Positions 1 through 8,016 of a stretch of DNA of 64,000 nt are shown here, one piece after another. Under the pieces are notes generated by a model. That model did not search any database. It saw nothing but the letters and a program-made list of their open reading frames with translations, and was not told the origin of the DNA. This stretch comes from Amycolatopsis dendrobii (GTDB lineage: Bacteria > Actinomycetota > Actinomycetes > Mycobacteriales > Pseudonocardiaceae): positions 29,996 to 93,995 of the forward strand of contig NZ_JACGZW010000023.1 of NCBI RefSeq assembly GCF_014145675.1. Direction: 5' to 3'. Within the stretch, counting starts at the first letter, position 1. The number at the start of each line of letters is the position of its first letter. The position numbers and the translations under genes are program-made.

Positions 1-852
1 GCCTTGTTCGTCGGCGGGCTGTTCTTTCTCGCACTGCTGTGGCCCGCGGGAGCGGACCGTCGCCGGGCCCGGGGCGTGCTCGCGACCGGCTGGGTGCTCG
101 GGTTCGCCGGGACGGCGGCCGGGCTCGGGCTGCAGGGCGCGTGGGTGGCGCAGCGGCCCCCGGCCGATCTGGCCGACCCGGATCTGCTCGCCCAGGTCCT
201 CGACAGCCAGTTCGGCCGGATCTGGTTCGCCAAGGCGCTCGTGTGGGTGCTCGCCGGAGTGGTGCTCGCCGATGTGCTGCAACGCGGCCGCCGCGCCGCG
301 GTTTCGGTGGCGTGGCGGGTCGGCGCGGGCGTGGTCGCCGCGGGGCTGCTGCGCACGACGGGCCTGACCGGGCACTCCGCGGAGAGCGCGCATCCGCTGC
401 TGAGCCAGCTCGCGGATTTCGGGCACCTGGCGGGAGTCTGCGCGTGGACCGGCGGGCTCGCGATGCTGCTGTTCGGCGTGCTGTCCCGGCGCGATCCCGG
501 CGAACTCGCCGAAGTCGTTCCCCGTTATTCGAAACTCGCGCTGACGTCGGTCCTGCTGGTGATCGTCGCGGGGGCCGTGCTCGCGGTCGAGACGCTCGGC
601 GACGTCGGACGGGTGTTCACCACCGGCTACGGCCGGATCCTGCTGACCAAACTCGCCGTGCTCGCCGTGGTGCTGCTCTTCGCCCAGGCGAGCAAGAGCT
701 GGGTCGCGCGCCGTCTCGATTTCGCCGTGGTGCTGCGCGGCGACGCCGGCGCCGTCCGTCCTTTCGTCAATTCCGTCGCCGCGGAAACCACGCTCGTCGT
801 CGTGGTCCTCTTCGCGGCGAGCCTCCTCGTCACCGCCAGTCCCGGCCGGTGA
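1..852 (+). CDS. CopD-family copper-resistance membrane protein, 5' partial
   Basis: The reading frame is open at the first base, so the true start lies upstream of the window; 283 residues are visible. The protein is almost entirely hydrophobic, with about seven predicted membrane helices. The C-terminal half has the CopD-type arrangement: a helix with a TGHSAES-like loop near residue 125, then GYGRILLTKLAVL near residue 209, typical of CopD proteins that move or handle copper at the cytoplasmic membrane. A cupredoxin gene follows 29 bp downstream, which supports a role in periplasmic copper handling. The missing N-terminus prevents deciding whether it is a plain CopD or a CopC-CopD fusion. 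The family call is from recognition, without an alignment. Confidence 0.75.
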   Translation, partial: ALFVGGLFFLALLWPAGADRRRARGVLATGWVLGFAGTAAGLGLQGAWVAQRPPADLADPDLLAQVLDSQFGRIWFAKALVWVLAGVVLADVLQRGRRAAVSVAWRVGAGVVAAGLLRTTGLTGHSAESAHPLLSQLADFGHLAGVCAWTGGLAMLLFGVLSRRDPGELAEVVPRYSKLALTSVLLVIVAGAVLAVETLGDVGRVFTTGYGRILLTKLAVLAVVLLFAQASKSWVARRLDFAVVLRGDAGAVRPFVNSVAAETTLVVVVLFAASLLVTASPGR

Positions 853-881
853 ACGTCCCACCCCGGAAAGGAATCTCCTTG

Positions 882-1889
882 ATGGACAACCCGGAACCCA
901 CCTCTGCCGCCGCCGGAACGCGGCCGGAAGCCCCGCCCGAGGCGGCTCGCCGGCGCCGGTGGCCGATCGCGGTCGCGGTCGTCGCACTGGCGCTGGCCCT
1001 GGTCAGTCTCACCACCCTGCGCACGGGACAGCAGACGGCTCCGGTCGCCGCGCCTGCCTCGCCGCAGGTGGACCTCGCGGCGCTGGCGAAGCAGAGCCCG
1101 CTCGCGGTCCCGCTCTACCAGGGACTGGCACAGCAGCAAGGCGGCGCGGCGGCCCCCGCCGCGGCCGCGGGCTCGGCCAAATCGGTCGAGATGAGCGGGT
1201 ACAAGTTCTCGCCGGCCAGCTTGACCATCGCCGCGGGCGACACGGTGACGTGGACCAACCACGATTCCGCGCCGCACAACGTCGTCGTCACCGACGGACC
1301 GGAGAAATTCACCTCGCCGACCATGCAGACCGGCGGGACCTTCTCCCACACCTTCACCAAAGCGGGCACTTACTCCTACTACTGCTCGATCCATCCCGAC
1401 ATGAAGGCGACCGTGACGGTCCAAGGCGCTCCCGCCCCGCCGCCGTCTTCGCCGACCGCCCCGCCGTCGTCGTCCTCGGCGCCGACCGCGCCGTCCAGCC
1501 CGACGCACACGATGCCGATGCCCACCGACGCCCCGCCCGGAAACTGCGTGCCCAAGGGCGTCCTGCAGCCGATCCTCGACCACGTCAAGGCCGCGCACCT
1601 GGAGGAGTCGCCGGGGCAGCAGGTCACTGACCTGCTGAAGCTGGACCAGTACATCAAGACGCACACCGTGTGGCTGGAAAGCGTGCTCAAGCCCGTGCTC
1701 GACGGTTCGGCCGACAAGGTCGTCACCGACACGCTCGCGCCGATCATCGCGCACATCAAGGCCGCGCATCTCGAGGAGTCGCCGGGGCAGCAGGTCACTG
1801 ACCTGCTGAGTCTGGACCAGTACATCAAGACGCACACCGTCTGGCTGGAAAGCGTCCTGACGCCGCTGCTGAACCAGGCGTCCTGCTGA
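882..1889 (+). CDS. Membrane-anchored cupredoxin with duplicated C-terminal helical repeat
   Basis: A 335-aa protein. I chose ATG 882 because GGAAAGGA lies about 10 bases upstream; longer in-frame extensions run into copD. A basic stretch and one membrane helix (about residues 25-45) anchor it facing outward. A plastocyanin-type domain follows (about 105-185). Its type I copper ligands are visible: His in SAPHNVVV, then Cys and His in YYCSIHPDM, followed by Met. A Ser/Pro/Thr linker leads to two nearly identical 57-residue units containing KAAHLEESPGQQVTDLL and DQYIKTHTVWLES. The repeat's function is unknown; it is helical and acidic and could bind a partner. Likely an electron carrier or copper-binding protein acting with the neighbouring CopD and second cupredoxin. 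Confidence 0.85.
   Translation: MDNPEPTSAAAGTRPEAPPEAARRRRWPIAVAVVALALALVSLTTLRTGQQTAPVAAPASPQVDLAALAKQSPLAVPLYQGLAQQQGGAAAPAAAAGSAKSVEMSGYKFSPASLTIAAGDTVTWTNHDSAPHNVVVTDGPEKFTSPTMQTGGTFSHTFTKAGTYSYYCSIHPDMKATVTVQGAPAPPPSSPTAPPSSSSAPTAPSSPTHTMPMPTDAPPGNCVPKGVLQPILDHVKAAHLEESPGQQVTDLLKLDQYIKTHTVWLESVLKPVLDGSADKVVTDTLAPIIAHIKAAHLEESPGQQVTDLLSLDQYIKTHTVWLESVLTPLLNQASC
1561..1889 (+). repeat. In-gene tandem duplication, 171-bp period
   Basis: The segment beginning at 1581 (cacgtcaaggccgcgcac) recurs at 1752 with only scattered, mostly synonymous differences over about 130 bp, giving two 57-aa repeats at the cupredoxin C-terminus. Confidence 0.9.
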
Positions 1890-1901
1890 GCCATGCCCAC
1901 C

Positions 1902-1935
1902 GGTCCGGGGCGGGCCGCCGTGCCCGCCCCGGACC
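1902..1935 (+). terminator. Strong 14-bp hairpin between cupredoxin and YceI-like genes
   Basis: GGTCCGGGGCGGGC (1902-1915) and its perfect reverse complement (1922-1935) flank a 6-base loop, 12 bases after the cupredoxin stop. No U-run follows, so it may act as an actinobacterial I-shaped terminator, an attenuator or an mRNA stabiliser. Confidence 0.6.
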
Positions 1936-1960
1936 ACCCTCGACCCCCTCGGAGGACTTC

Positions 1961-2476
1961 GTGCCCACTGACACCCGGTTCCTGCCCGCGGCGGGCGCCC
2001 TCGACGCGGACCCCGCCGTCCACCGGATCCGGCCGGACCGCTGCGTCCTGGAGCTGACGCAGCGGCTGCTCGGCATTCCGGTGCTGCGCGGGCGATTGAC
2101 CGTCCGCCGGGCCACGTTCACCCGCGACCCGGAAGGCAGCAGCCTCGCCGCCGCGATCGACGGTGCGTCCTTCCGGTCCGCCTTCCCGCTCCCGTCCGCG
2201 ACGGTTACCCGCGAACTGGGCGAGGTGTGCTTCACCGGCGAGGAAATCGCCGAACGCCCGCCGGTCGAATTCGCCGGACGGCTCGGCTTCGGCGGCTCGT
2301 CGCGCGACCTGGTGCTCGGCGGCGAGCTTCGCGAGGCCGGACCGGATCGCGTCATCCTGTGGCTGCGCGGGACATTGCCGCCGCCCCGCCGTCCACTGAG
2401 GACAGAAGGCTGGTTCGCGCGGTTGCTCGTCCGCCGACCGATCCGCGTCGAGTTCGCCGGGGAGTTCGTTCAGTGA
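1961..2476 (+). CDS. YceI-like lipocalin-fold protein
   Basis: A 171-aa protein starting at GTG 1961, with GGAGGA 5 bases upstream. It lacks a signal peptide and membrane helices. The pattern of alternating strands (VLRGRLTVRRATF, then PSATVTRELGEVCF, then PPVEFAGRLGF) resembles YceI-family beta-barrels, which bind isoprenoid-like lipids; the match is weak and family membership is inferred. The gene overlaps the next one (GTGA at 2473), so the two are translationally coupled. Its place between two cupredoxins suggests it is a partner of the copper or redox module. It could instead be an unrelated beta-rich protein. Confidence 0.55.
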   Translation: MPTDTRFLPAAGALDADPAVHRIRPDRCVLELTQRLLGIPVLRGRLTVRRATFTRDPEGSSLAAAIDGASFRSAFPLPSATVTRELGEVCFTGEEIAERPPVEFAGRLGFGGSSRDLVLGGELREAGPDRVILWLRGTLPPPRRPLRTEGWFARLLVRRPIRVEFAGEFVQ

Positions 2477-3102
2477 AACGCTTTCTCGCCCTGCTGGCCG
2501 CCGCGTTCCTGCTCGCGCTTGCCACTCCCTTGGCCGCACCGGCCGCCGCAGCCACGCAGACAGTGATGATGCAGGACTACGCCTACTCGCCCGCGTCGCT
2601 CACCGTGCACGTCGGCGACACGGTGACCTGGACCCAGCACGACACCGCTCCGCACGACGTGGTCACCACCAGTGCGCCCGTCGCGTTCCGCAGCCCGCAG
2701 CTGTCCCAGGGCCAGAGCTGGAGCTATACGTTCCGCACCCCAGGCACCTATTCCTATTACTGCTCGGTGCACCCGGACATGCGAGCGCAGGTCGTCGTCC
2801 AGCCGGCGGCTGCCACCCAGCCGCCGCCTTCTGCGGCACCCGCTTCGCGTGCCGCTCCCAGCCGTACCGCCGTGGCAGCGCCGCCGGCAGTGCCGACCGC
2901 TACGACCTCACCGTCCACAGTGGCCACTTCAGCGGCGCCAGTCCAGTCGAGTGCGGCGGCGGCGCCTCCAACGCCGGCTGCGGCACCTCCGGTCGCCCAG
3001 GCCGCGGCGACCACCAGCCTCGATCCCAAACTGCTCGTAGCCGGTCTCGTGACCGCGGTCGCGATCGGATGCCTGTTGCTGCTGACGTCGCGGAAAGCTT
3101 GA
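2473..3102 (+). CDS. Secreted, C-terminally anchored cupredoxin
   Basis: A 209-aa protein starting at GTG 2473, overlapping the stop of the previous gene. An N-terminal signal peptide (about 1-28, ending in an Ala-rich AAPAAAAT site) precedes a plastocyanin-like domain (about 29-115). The copper ligands are the His in TAPHDVV and the Cys and His in YYCSVHPDM. The following 70 residues are rich in Ala, Pro, Ser and Thr, as in a cell-wall spacer. A final membrane helix (about 186-204, LLVAGLVTAVAIGCLLLL) with a short basic tail anchors it. The domain is clearly homologous to the first cupredoxin in this cluster, with which it shares the YYCS(I/V)HPDM signature. Confidence 0.85.
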   Translation: MKRFLALLAAAFLLALATPLAAPAAAATQTVMMQDYAYSPASLTVHVGDTVTWTQHDTAPHDVVTTSAPVAFRSPQLSQGQSWSYTFRTPGTYSYYCSVHPDMRAQVVVQPAAATQPPPSAAPASRAAPSRTAVAAPPAVPTATTSPSTVATSAAPVQSSAAAAPPTPAAAPPVAQAAATTSLDPKLLVAGLVTAVAIGCLLLLTSRKA

Positions 3103-3696
3103 TTTCCGCACAGTGCACGGGCGATCAGCCAGTCGATGTCCGGCTGGTCGCCGGGCACTCTGCGCCCGGTGCGGAAGCAGCCGCTTCTCTCGACTGCGAT
3201 GGTGAGTCGCTGTCACGACTGTGGCGTCGCCAAGCGGCATCCGCTGCAGTTCTGGCACAGGTGCCGCGCGTCCCGGGCAGTCCGGTATCGCGGCTCCGGG
3301 CGAGGTGCCCGGTGCGTCTCCCGGTCAGCCGGCCCCCAGCGAACCTCGGCGACATCGGCGGGGGATCGATCCGGCCGGAAGATCGGCTGCGAGCACGAGG
3401 GCTGTCGGGGCTGCTTCAGGTCCGGGTCGACCCTGTCCGGAAGACCTGCACGACCTGCCGCCCGCGGGCGGACAGTTCGGCGAGGATTTCCGTTTTCGTT
3501 GCCACCAGCGACTCCAGTTCGACGACGAGCGCCCACTGGCCGTCGCATGCGATGCGGATGCCGCTGCCGGCGCCGTCGGTCAGGTCGCTCAACGACCAGG
3601 GTGTTGCTGTTGTCCCGAGCGGTTCTGCGGAGAGCGCGCGAATCCAGGCAGTTCCTGGTTGACCTCTACCAAGGTCGAGGTCCGAGAATCGCGATC
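3103..3696. other. Interval without an intact gene; contains one ORF remnant
   Basis: About 590 bp with no convincing intact gene. Open frames here have erratic composition. The one coding-like trace is a minus-strand stretch at about 3420-3600, listed separately. No strong promoter or hairpin was recognised. Confidence 0.5.
3420..3600 (-). pseudogene. Remnant resembling the C-terminus of a DUF6461-type protein
   Basis: Reading the minus strand from about 3600 to a stop near 3420 gives a plausible protein tail containing GQWALVVELESLVATKTE, then LAELSARGRQVVQVFRT. This resembles actinobacterial proteins of the DUF6461 type (a GWALLVEPNG-like core followed by an LSAGTR-like turn). No start codon with a ribosome site precedes it and a stop cuts the frame just upstream. 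I read it as a truncated remnant; family assignment is from memory and weak. Confidence 0.3.
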
Positions 3697-4518
3697 ATGA
3701 CATTGTGGATCTGCGACCGATGCGGCATCGAGCAACCCGGTTCGCCGGAACCCCCGCACTGTGTGATGGACCGCGGGGAGGTCGGCATCGAGGAGCGAGG
3801 GGACCTCGGCCCGCACTCCGGGAGCTGGCGGACTCACGAACAGCTCGCCGCCGAACCGCACACGGTGCGGCAGCGGGACCACGGCCGCGGGGTGCACAGC
3901 CTGCGCCGGGAACCGGTGGTGGGCATCGGGCAGTGGTCGTTCGTCGTGCGGACCGCGCGGGGGAACGTGCTGTGGGATCCGCCGACCTCCATTGAGCCGG
4001 ACACGCTCGCCGCGGTCCGGGCGCTCGGCGAGGTCGCCGCGGTGGCGACCAGCCACCCGCACATGTTCGCCGCGCAGGTCAGCTGGAGCCACGCGTTCGG
4101 GCGGATCCCGGTGCTGGTGAACGCCGCGGGCCGGGAATGGCTGGGCCGCGCCGACCCGGTGATCGAGTTCTGGACGGAGCAAGCCGAGCCGGTGCCCGGG
4201 GTCGAGCTGATCGAGGTCGGCGGTCATATGCTGGGCAGCTCAGTGCTGCGCACCCCGGACGGCACGCTCCTGTCCGGTGACACGATCAGCGGCGGCCTGG
4301 CTCCCGACTGGGTGTCGTTCCAGCGCAACTTCCCGAAGCACATCCCGCTGTCGGCCGTGGTGGTCCGGCGCATCGCGGACCGGCTGGACGGCTGGTCCTA
4401 CGACCGGTTGTACACGCTCGGCGGGGACACCGTCGACGCGGACGCCAAGGCTGTCGTGCACCGCTCCGCCGAGGCGCACATTCGTTGGGTGAGCGGCGAA
4501 TTCGACCATCTGACCTGA
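3697..4518 (+). CDS. Metallo-beta-lactamase-fold protein with degenerate metal site
   Basis: A 273-aa protein starting at ATG 3697. The N-terminus has a CDRCG pair and a later PPHC, suggesting a small zinc-binding ribbon. From about residue 60 it follows a metallo-beta-lactamase plan: strands containing FVVRTARGNVLWDPP, then the loop VATSHPHMFAAQVSW, a GGHMLGSSV histidine, and LLSGDTI. In active enzymes the first loop reads HxHxDH; here the two spaced His remain but the Asp-His pair is replaced by Phe-Ala, so the second metal site is probably lost. It may be a mononuclear enzyme or a non-catalytic member. It stands alone; the nearest genes do not hint at a pathway. Confidence 0.75.
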   Translation: MTLWICDRCGIEQPGSPEPPHCVMDRGEVGIEERGDLGPHSGSWRTHEQLAAEPHTVRQRDHGRGVHSLRREPVVGIGQWSFVVRTARGNVLWDPPTSIEPDTLAAVRALGEVAAVATSHPHMFAAQVSWSHAFGRIPVLVNAAGREWLGRADPVIEFWTEQAEPVPGVELIEVGGHMLGSSVLRTPDGTLLSGDTISGGLAPDWVSFQRNFPKHIPLSAVVVRRIADRLDGWSYDRLYTLGGDTVDADAKAVVHRSAEAHIRWVSGEFDHLT

Positions 4519-4637
4519 CTGTGCTCCTCGGCCGTACCCCGAGGAATGAGCTAACTGAGGGCTACGGCTGCCCTGGCTGCCGCCCCCAGGCTGGAACGAA
4601 CGCCTGCCGCCGCCGCTTCTCTGTGCGGCGGGGCACC

Positions 4638-5102
4638 TTATCGATTGCTCCTCACTATCAAAGCGGAATTGCCGGACCGGTCGGAAGCCCGGTCCGGGTC
4701 GGATTCAGGAGGATAGGATCTGACGACGAAACTGAGGCATGCTATGAATCCGCCGTCGCCGGTCGAGCGCAGGGTCAAACAGTGCACATGATGGGCGGAC
4801 TTCTCTTTGATGTCTGCGAACTGCAGTACTTCCGCAGTCTGCGCACGGTCTGCGTAGTCTATGGTCAGGGACTGGCAGAGGGATTTGAGTTTCATCCCGA
4901 CCACCCCGAAGAAGGTGGCTTCGATCAGGTCGCCGGCTTGGGTGTCGACGGTGCGCAACCGAAGTTCCGAATGGCTGATGGCATAGCGCCACGGGCGAAA
5001 AGCCCGGTCGAACGTGACGGGAAGCGCCGCGCTCGGGCGAGCGTCCCGGTCAGGGGATGAAGGGGTTGGCAACGGGCACTCCGTCTCGGTAAAAGAGCAC
5101 AT
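4638..5102 (-). CDS. Probable immunity protein of an orphan toxin cassette
   Basis: A 154-aa protein with credible composition. The core FRPWRYAISHSELRLRT followed by EATFFGVVGMKLKSLC matches the plan of small cytosolic proteins common beside secreted-toxin genes in Streptomyces and relatives (PW-Y-x-SH-x-L-L-LR, then an F-x-x-V-x-x-M-x-L strand). The biochemical target is unknown. ATG 5102 overlaps the upstream toxin-domain gene by about 50 bp; a TTG at 5072 is an alternative start. Location directly downstream of a toxin-like C-terminal domain supports an immunity role, but this is inference from gene order. Confidence 0.6.
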   Translation of the reverse strand: MCSFTETECPLPTPSSPDRDARPSAALPVTFDRAFRPWRYAISHSELRLRTVDTQAGDLIEATFFGVVGMKLKSLCQSLTIDYADRAQTAEVLQFADIKEKSAHHVHCLTLRSTGDGGFIACLSFVVRSYPPESDPDRASDRSGNSALIVRSNR

Positions 5103-5355
5103 TCGGCCACGAGCCTGGGTTGTTGCGGTTGCCGGTTAGCTCCCATGCTGTGGCCTGACCGTCGAAGATGGGATCGAGTCCGTCGCCGAGTCGTGCCGCG
5201 GCAACGGGATCGTCGATTCCGTCCAGGTTGAAATGGGTCTTCGTGCGACCGTACGCGACGGAGCTGTTGAACTCGTTGCCCCAATTCTCTCCGGCGGAAG
5301 GCCTGTGCTTCCAGAACTTCGCTCCGAGCGAGTCCGCGGAGTCGGCGAGCGCCAT
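5050..5355 (-). CDS. Orphan polymorphic-toxin C-terminal domain
   Basis: A 101-aa product from ATG 5355 containing SVAYGRTKTHFNLDGIDD, then ATAWELTGNRNNPGSWP and NVLFYRDGVPVANPF. The THFNLDGI and FYRxGxxVxNPF elements resemble the C-terminal toxin modules at the ends of large secreted polymorphic toxins in Gram-positive bacteria. No secretion domain, signal peptide or ribosome site precedes it, so it is probably a detached 3' cassette, not a complete secreted toxin. The next gene downstream is immunity-like. I do not know its catalytic activity. Confidence 0.5.
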   Translation of the reverse strand: MALADSADSLGAKFWKHRPSAGENWGNEFNSSVAYGRTKTHFNLDGIDDPVAAARLGDGLDPIFDGQATAWELTGNRNNPGSWPNVLFYRDGVPVANPFIP

Positions 5356-5375
5356 CGGATCTGAGTTGTGAACTA

Positions 5376-5645
5376 GGATCGGCGTTTTCCGGCACCCCCA
5401 GCGCCGAGTTCCGCAGCCGGTGGGCCGTGCATGACGTCATGATCCGCCACGGCGGCGCCAACCGGCTCCAGCATCCCGAGTTCGGCCCGCTGGAATTGAC
5501 CTTGCAGTCCCTCGATCCGCCCCTGCCCGGCCGGGCCGTGCACGACTTGATCGCTTACCCCGCCGAACCTGGCGCCGAATCCGAGGACCGGCTCAGGCTC
5601 CTCGCGAGCTGGGCGGCCACGCGAACTCAGCCGAGCCTGGACTGA
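5376..5645 (+). pseudogene. 3' fragment of an XRE-family regulator with MmyB-like domain
   Basis: The frame upstream of the GTG at 5427 continues the homology (SGTPSAEFRSRWAVHDV), so the visible 90 codons are the tail of a longer protein. AVHDVMIRHGG, then LQHPEFGPLEL and YPAEPGAESEDRLRLLASW, is the characteristic end of the MmyB-like ligand-binding domain that follows a helix-turn-helix in actinobacterial XRE regulators. The helix-turn-helix half is absent; the reading frame runs instead into the region of the toxin cassette. This indicates a 5' truncation by insertion or deletion. Confidence 0.7.
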
Positions 5646-6448
5646 AGCTGGCGGTCGCCGTCGGCGCCGGGCTGGGCGGCGGACTCGCGGTATACGCGGA
5701 CGAGGGCTTGGGCCCGGGCGAATTCGGCGGAGGTGAACGGCAGCGCGGGACGGTCCGCTTCGATGAGTTCGCCGACGCGGCCGTGCAGCAGCATGGTGGT
5801 GCCCGCCAAGCGCTCCTCCCGCACGCGGCGGCCGGGTTTCCGCTGGACCGTGCAGGACGGGCCGAGCAGCGTGCCGATCAGCTGAGCGAGATCGGCTCCC
5901 GGGGCGGCCGCCTGTCCGGCGATGGCGAGCATCCGGGTCGGGAGGTCGACGAGTTCGTGCACGTCCGCTCGCACGACCCAGACGTTGCCCCCGCCGCCGG
6001 ACCGGGCCGCTTCGGCGATGTCGGCCGCGGTCGTGCCGCCCGGGGTGCGGAGGAGGAACTCGTCGACGGCGCCGTCGGGCACGGCGAGGACTTGCATGGC
6101 CGCGATGTCGTAGCGGTGCGCGGCGAGGGTGGCGGTGAGGGCGGCCAGGCTTCCGGGCACGTCGCGGACGGTCGCGCGGAGCCGCCATTCGGTCGCGTCC
6201 GCCGGTTCGGTCGCTCGTCCCGCCCGCTGCGGCCGGTGGCTCCAGCGGTGTCGCAGGGCCGCGGAGACGATGAAGAGCCCGCCCAAAGCGAACAGCAGCG
6301 CGGGCCCGACCCGGTTGTTCGAGAGAGTGCTGACGAACAGATCGGCGATCCCGGTGGCGAAGAACAACGCCGCCAGTTCGACCAGTTCCCGGTTGACCGA
6401 ACGCTTCCGGCTCTCGGCGGTCGTACGCCGCATGTCGGTTGCTCTCAT
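5627..6448 (-). CDS. Membrane protein with ACT-like regulatory domain
   Basis: A 273-aa protein from ATG 6448; ATG 6433 is a possible alternative. Two membrane helices (about residues 24-42 and 48-65) form an N-terminal hairpin. A cytosolic part from about residue 85 then resembles an ACT domain: WRLRATVRDVPGSLAALTAT is the typical first strand and helix of these ligand-binding modules. A second, less clear alpha/beta segment ends the protein. ACT domains usually bind amino acids or other small ligands and regulate enzymes; here the anchored form suggests membrane sensing. No partner enzyme is adjacent. Its 3' end overlaps the convergent MmyB-like remnant by 19 bp. Confidence 0.65.
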   Translation of the reverse strand: MRATDMRRTTAESRKRSVNRELVELAALFFATGIADLFVSTLSNNRVGPALLFALGGLFIVSAALRHRWSHRPQRAGRATEPADATEWRLRATVRDVPGSLAALTATLAAHRYDIAAMQVLAVPDGAVDEFLLRTPGGTTAADIAEAARSGGGGNVWVVRADVHELVDLPTRMLAIAGQAAAPGADLAQLIGTLLGPSCTVQRKPGRRVREERLAGTTMLLHGRVGELIEADRPALPFTSAEFARAQALVRVYRESAAQPGADGDRQLQSRLG

Positions 6449-6504
6449 GCTCGCCAGCGTCGCGGTGCTCGTTTACCGTTGGCGTCACGGTCTGTCACGA
6501 TTCA

Positions 6505-7203
6505 GTTAACCGGTGGCGGCGTCCACGCCAGCCGCGGATCGGTCTGCGCGAAGCTGCCCAGCAGCTGGTCCACGCGCATCAGCACGTCCAGGTCGAGCCG
6601 GACACCGCGGCTTTCGCGTTTTCGGTCACCTGTTCCGGCGTGCTCGCTCCCACCACCGCGGCGGCGACGGTTTCGTGCTGCAGGGTCCAGGCGAGCGCGA
6701 GCCCGGCGGGACCGCACCGTTGCCGTATTCGCCCGTCAGGACGCCTTGTGCCAGCGGGACAGCGGCGAACTGGCCGATGCCGAGGCGGTCGGACACCGAG
6801 ATCACCTGTGCCTCTTGCCTTGCCGCACGAGGTCCGACAGGGCCAGGAACCGGCGTCTTGTAGTCGAATCTCAAGAGCTGGTAGACGTTGATGTAGTCGG
6901 TGCGCAGCCGCCGCAGCGAGCCCTTCAGAGAGGCGATCACGTGTTTGCGGCTCAGCCCCGCGTCGTTGGGCCCGGGGCCTTCGGGCCAGAACACGCCGGT
7001 GCACAGGACCAGGCCGTCCCGGCGAACGCCGCGCCGAAAGCGGCTTCCGCGGTGCCGCCGTCCCGGGCCGCTGCCGTGTGGAAGGTCGTGATGCCCGCGT
7101 CCAGCGCCGCGGTGGCGCAGCCGGGGGCGCGGTGGTTTTACCAGTTGCCGTAGGCGATTTCGCTGACGGCGAGGCCGCTGGCGCCGAGCGTGCGGTAGTC
7201 CAC
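6505..7203 (-). pseudogene. Aldo/keto reductase, frameshifted and deleted
   Basis: Read on the minus strand from GTG 7203, the product begins VDYRTLGASGLAVSEIAYGN, the standard aldo/keto reductase N-terminus. Homology then breaks several times: a stop follows soon after, GITTFHTA-like sequence is in another frame, LSRKHVIASLKGSLRRLRTD with YINVYQLLRFD is in a third, and the C-terminal LAWTLQHETVAAAVVGAST with NAKAAVSGS continues in a fourth segment. Several internal portions, including the region around the catalytic Lys, are missing. The gene cannot make a functional enzyme. Its 5' end abuts the SDR remnant. Confidence 0.8.
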
Positions 7204-7204
7204 T

Positions 7205-7620
7205 TCAGCTTCCTCGGGCGGCTGTCTGGTCGATCCGCGCGTGCATCGCGCGGGCCTCGCGGGCGAACGTCTCCCGCACCGATTCGTGCGGCAGGATCAG
7301 GAACTCGTCCCGGGCGAGCCGCCGCACGACCGCGTCGGCGACGTCCTCCGGCTCGAGCAACGCGGTGCGGACGCCGAGCGGGCACAGCGCGCTGATCCGC
7401 ACCCCGCGCGGGCGATAGGTGATCGCGAGCCATTCGGCCAGCGCGACGGCCGCGTGTTTGGTGACCGAGTACGGCGCGTCGCCCGGTACTCCGAGCAGGC
7501 CGGCGGCCGACGCGGTGAGCGGCAGGCAGCATTCGCCGCGGGCGAGCATCGAGGGCAGCACCGCCTGTGCGGCGTGGACGTGTTGCCCGTCGCGGACCAG
7601 AACTGCCGCGCGAGCGCGCC
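7205..7620 (-). pseudogene. Short-chain dehydrogenase/reductase, N-terminally truncated
   Basis: The C-terminal half of an SDR enzyme is intact. TASAAGLLG and YSVTKHAAVALAEWLA supply the Ser of the catalytic triad region and the YxxxK motif (Tyr and Lys present). RPRGVRISALCPLGVRT is the usual strand after it, and the tail ends at 7205. No glycine-rich Rossmann motif (TGxxxGIG) can be found upstream in any frame, and coding quality is lost beyond about 7620. I read it as a decayed gene, in line with the neighbouring reductase remnant. Confidence 0.7.
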
Positions 7621-7849
7621 GATCCCGGTCGATTTGCGCACTGGCCTCGGATTCGCGCTGACGACCGGCGGTCCGGTGACCGGAACATGCTCGGTCCCGC
7701 CGTTGACCGGCTGTGGTGCCTTCACCGCGTATCTCAGCTCGGTTTTTCAAGGGGAGGGAAACACTTTCGCTGTCGCGTCGGCCGCGCGCTAGACCCCGGG
7801 GACTCGGGAAGCGGGGCATGGTGCTTGCCTGGAACGCCGGGTAAGCGCC

Positions 7850-7977
7850 ATGCCTCGCTGGCATTCGCTCAGCTGCGGCCGTGCCCAGTGAGGGGTGTCA
7901 ACGAACCAACCGAACAGGGGCGGCGCGACGATCATGCCCAGCGCCGCTCCGGCGAAGTTTCGCGCACCACGAAGCAA
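7850..7977 (-). pseudogene. Possible membrane transporter remnant
   Basis: A short minus-strand frame encodes ARNFAGAALGMIVAPPLFGW followed by FVD, which looks like one membrane helix and loop of an MFS-type transporter. Nothing credible flanks it in frame. It fits the decayed character of this interval but the family call is weak. Confidence 0.3.
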
Positions 7978-7988
7978 CGTACCCCGCT

Positions 7989-8009
7989 ATATATCGTCTT
8001 AGGATATAT
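7989..8009. promoter_or_regulatory. PadR-type operator-like inverted repeat
   Basis: ATATATC (7989-7995) and GATATAT (8003-8009) form a perfect 7-bp inverted repeat with a 7-base spacer. AT-rich ATATATC-like palindromes of this kind precede many autoregulated padR genes in actinobacteria. It stands 43 bp before the membrane protein gene. Confidence 0.5.
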
Positions 8010-8016
8010 GTGGACC

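Noticed and set aside
4925..5461. Minus-strand 178-codon frame over the toxin-like gene
   Set aside because: It overlaps in another frame and is Arg/Ser-rich; the 5050-5355 frame has much better protein-like composition.
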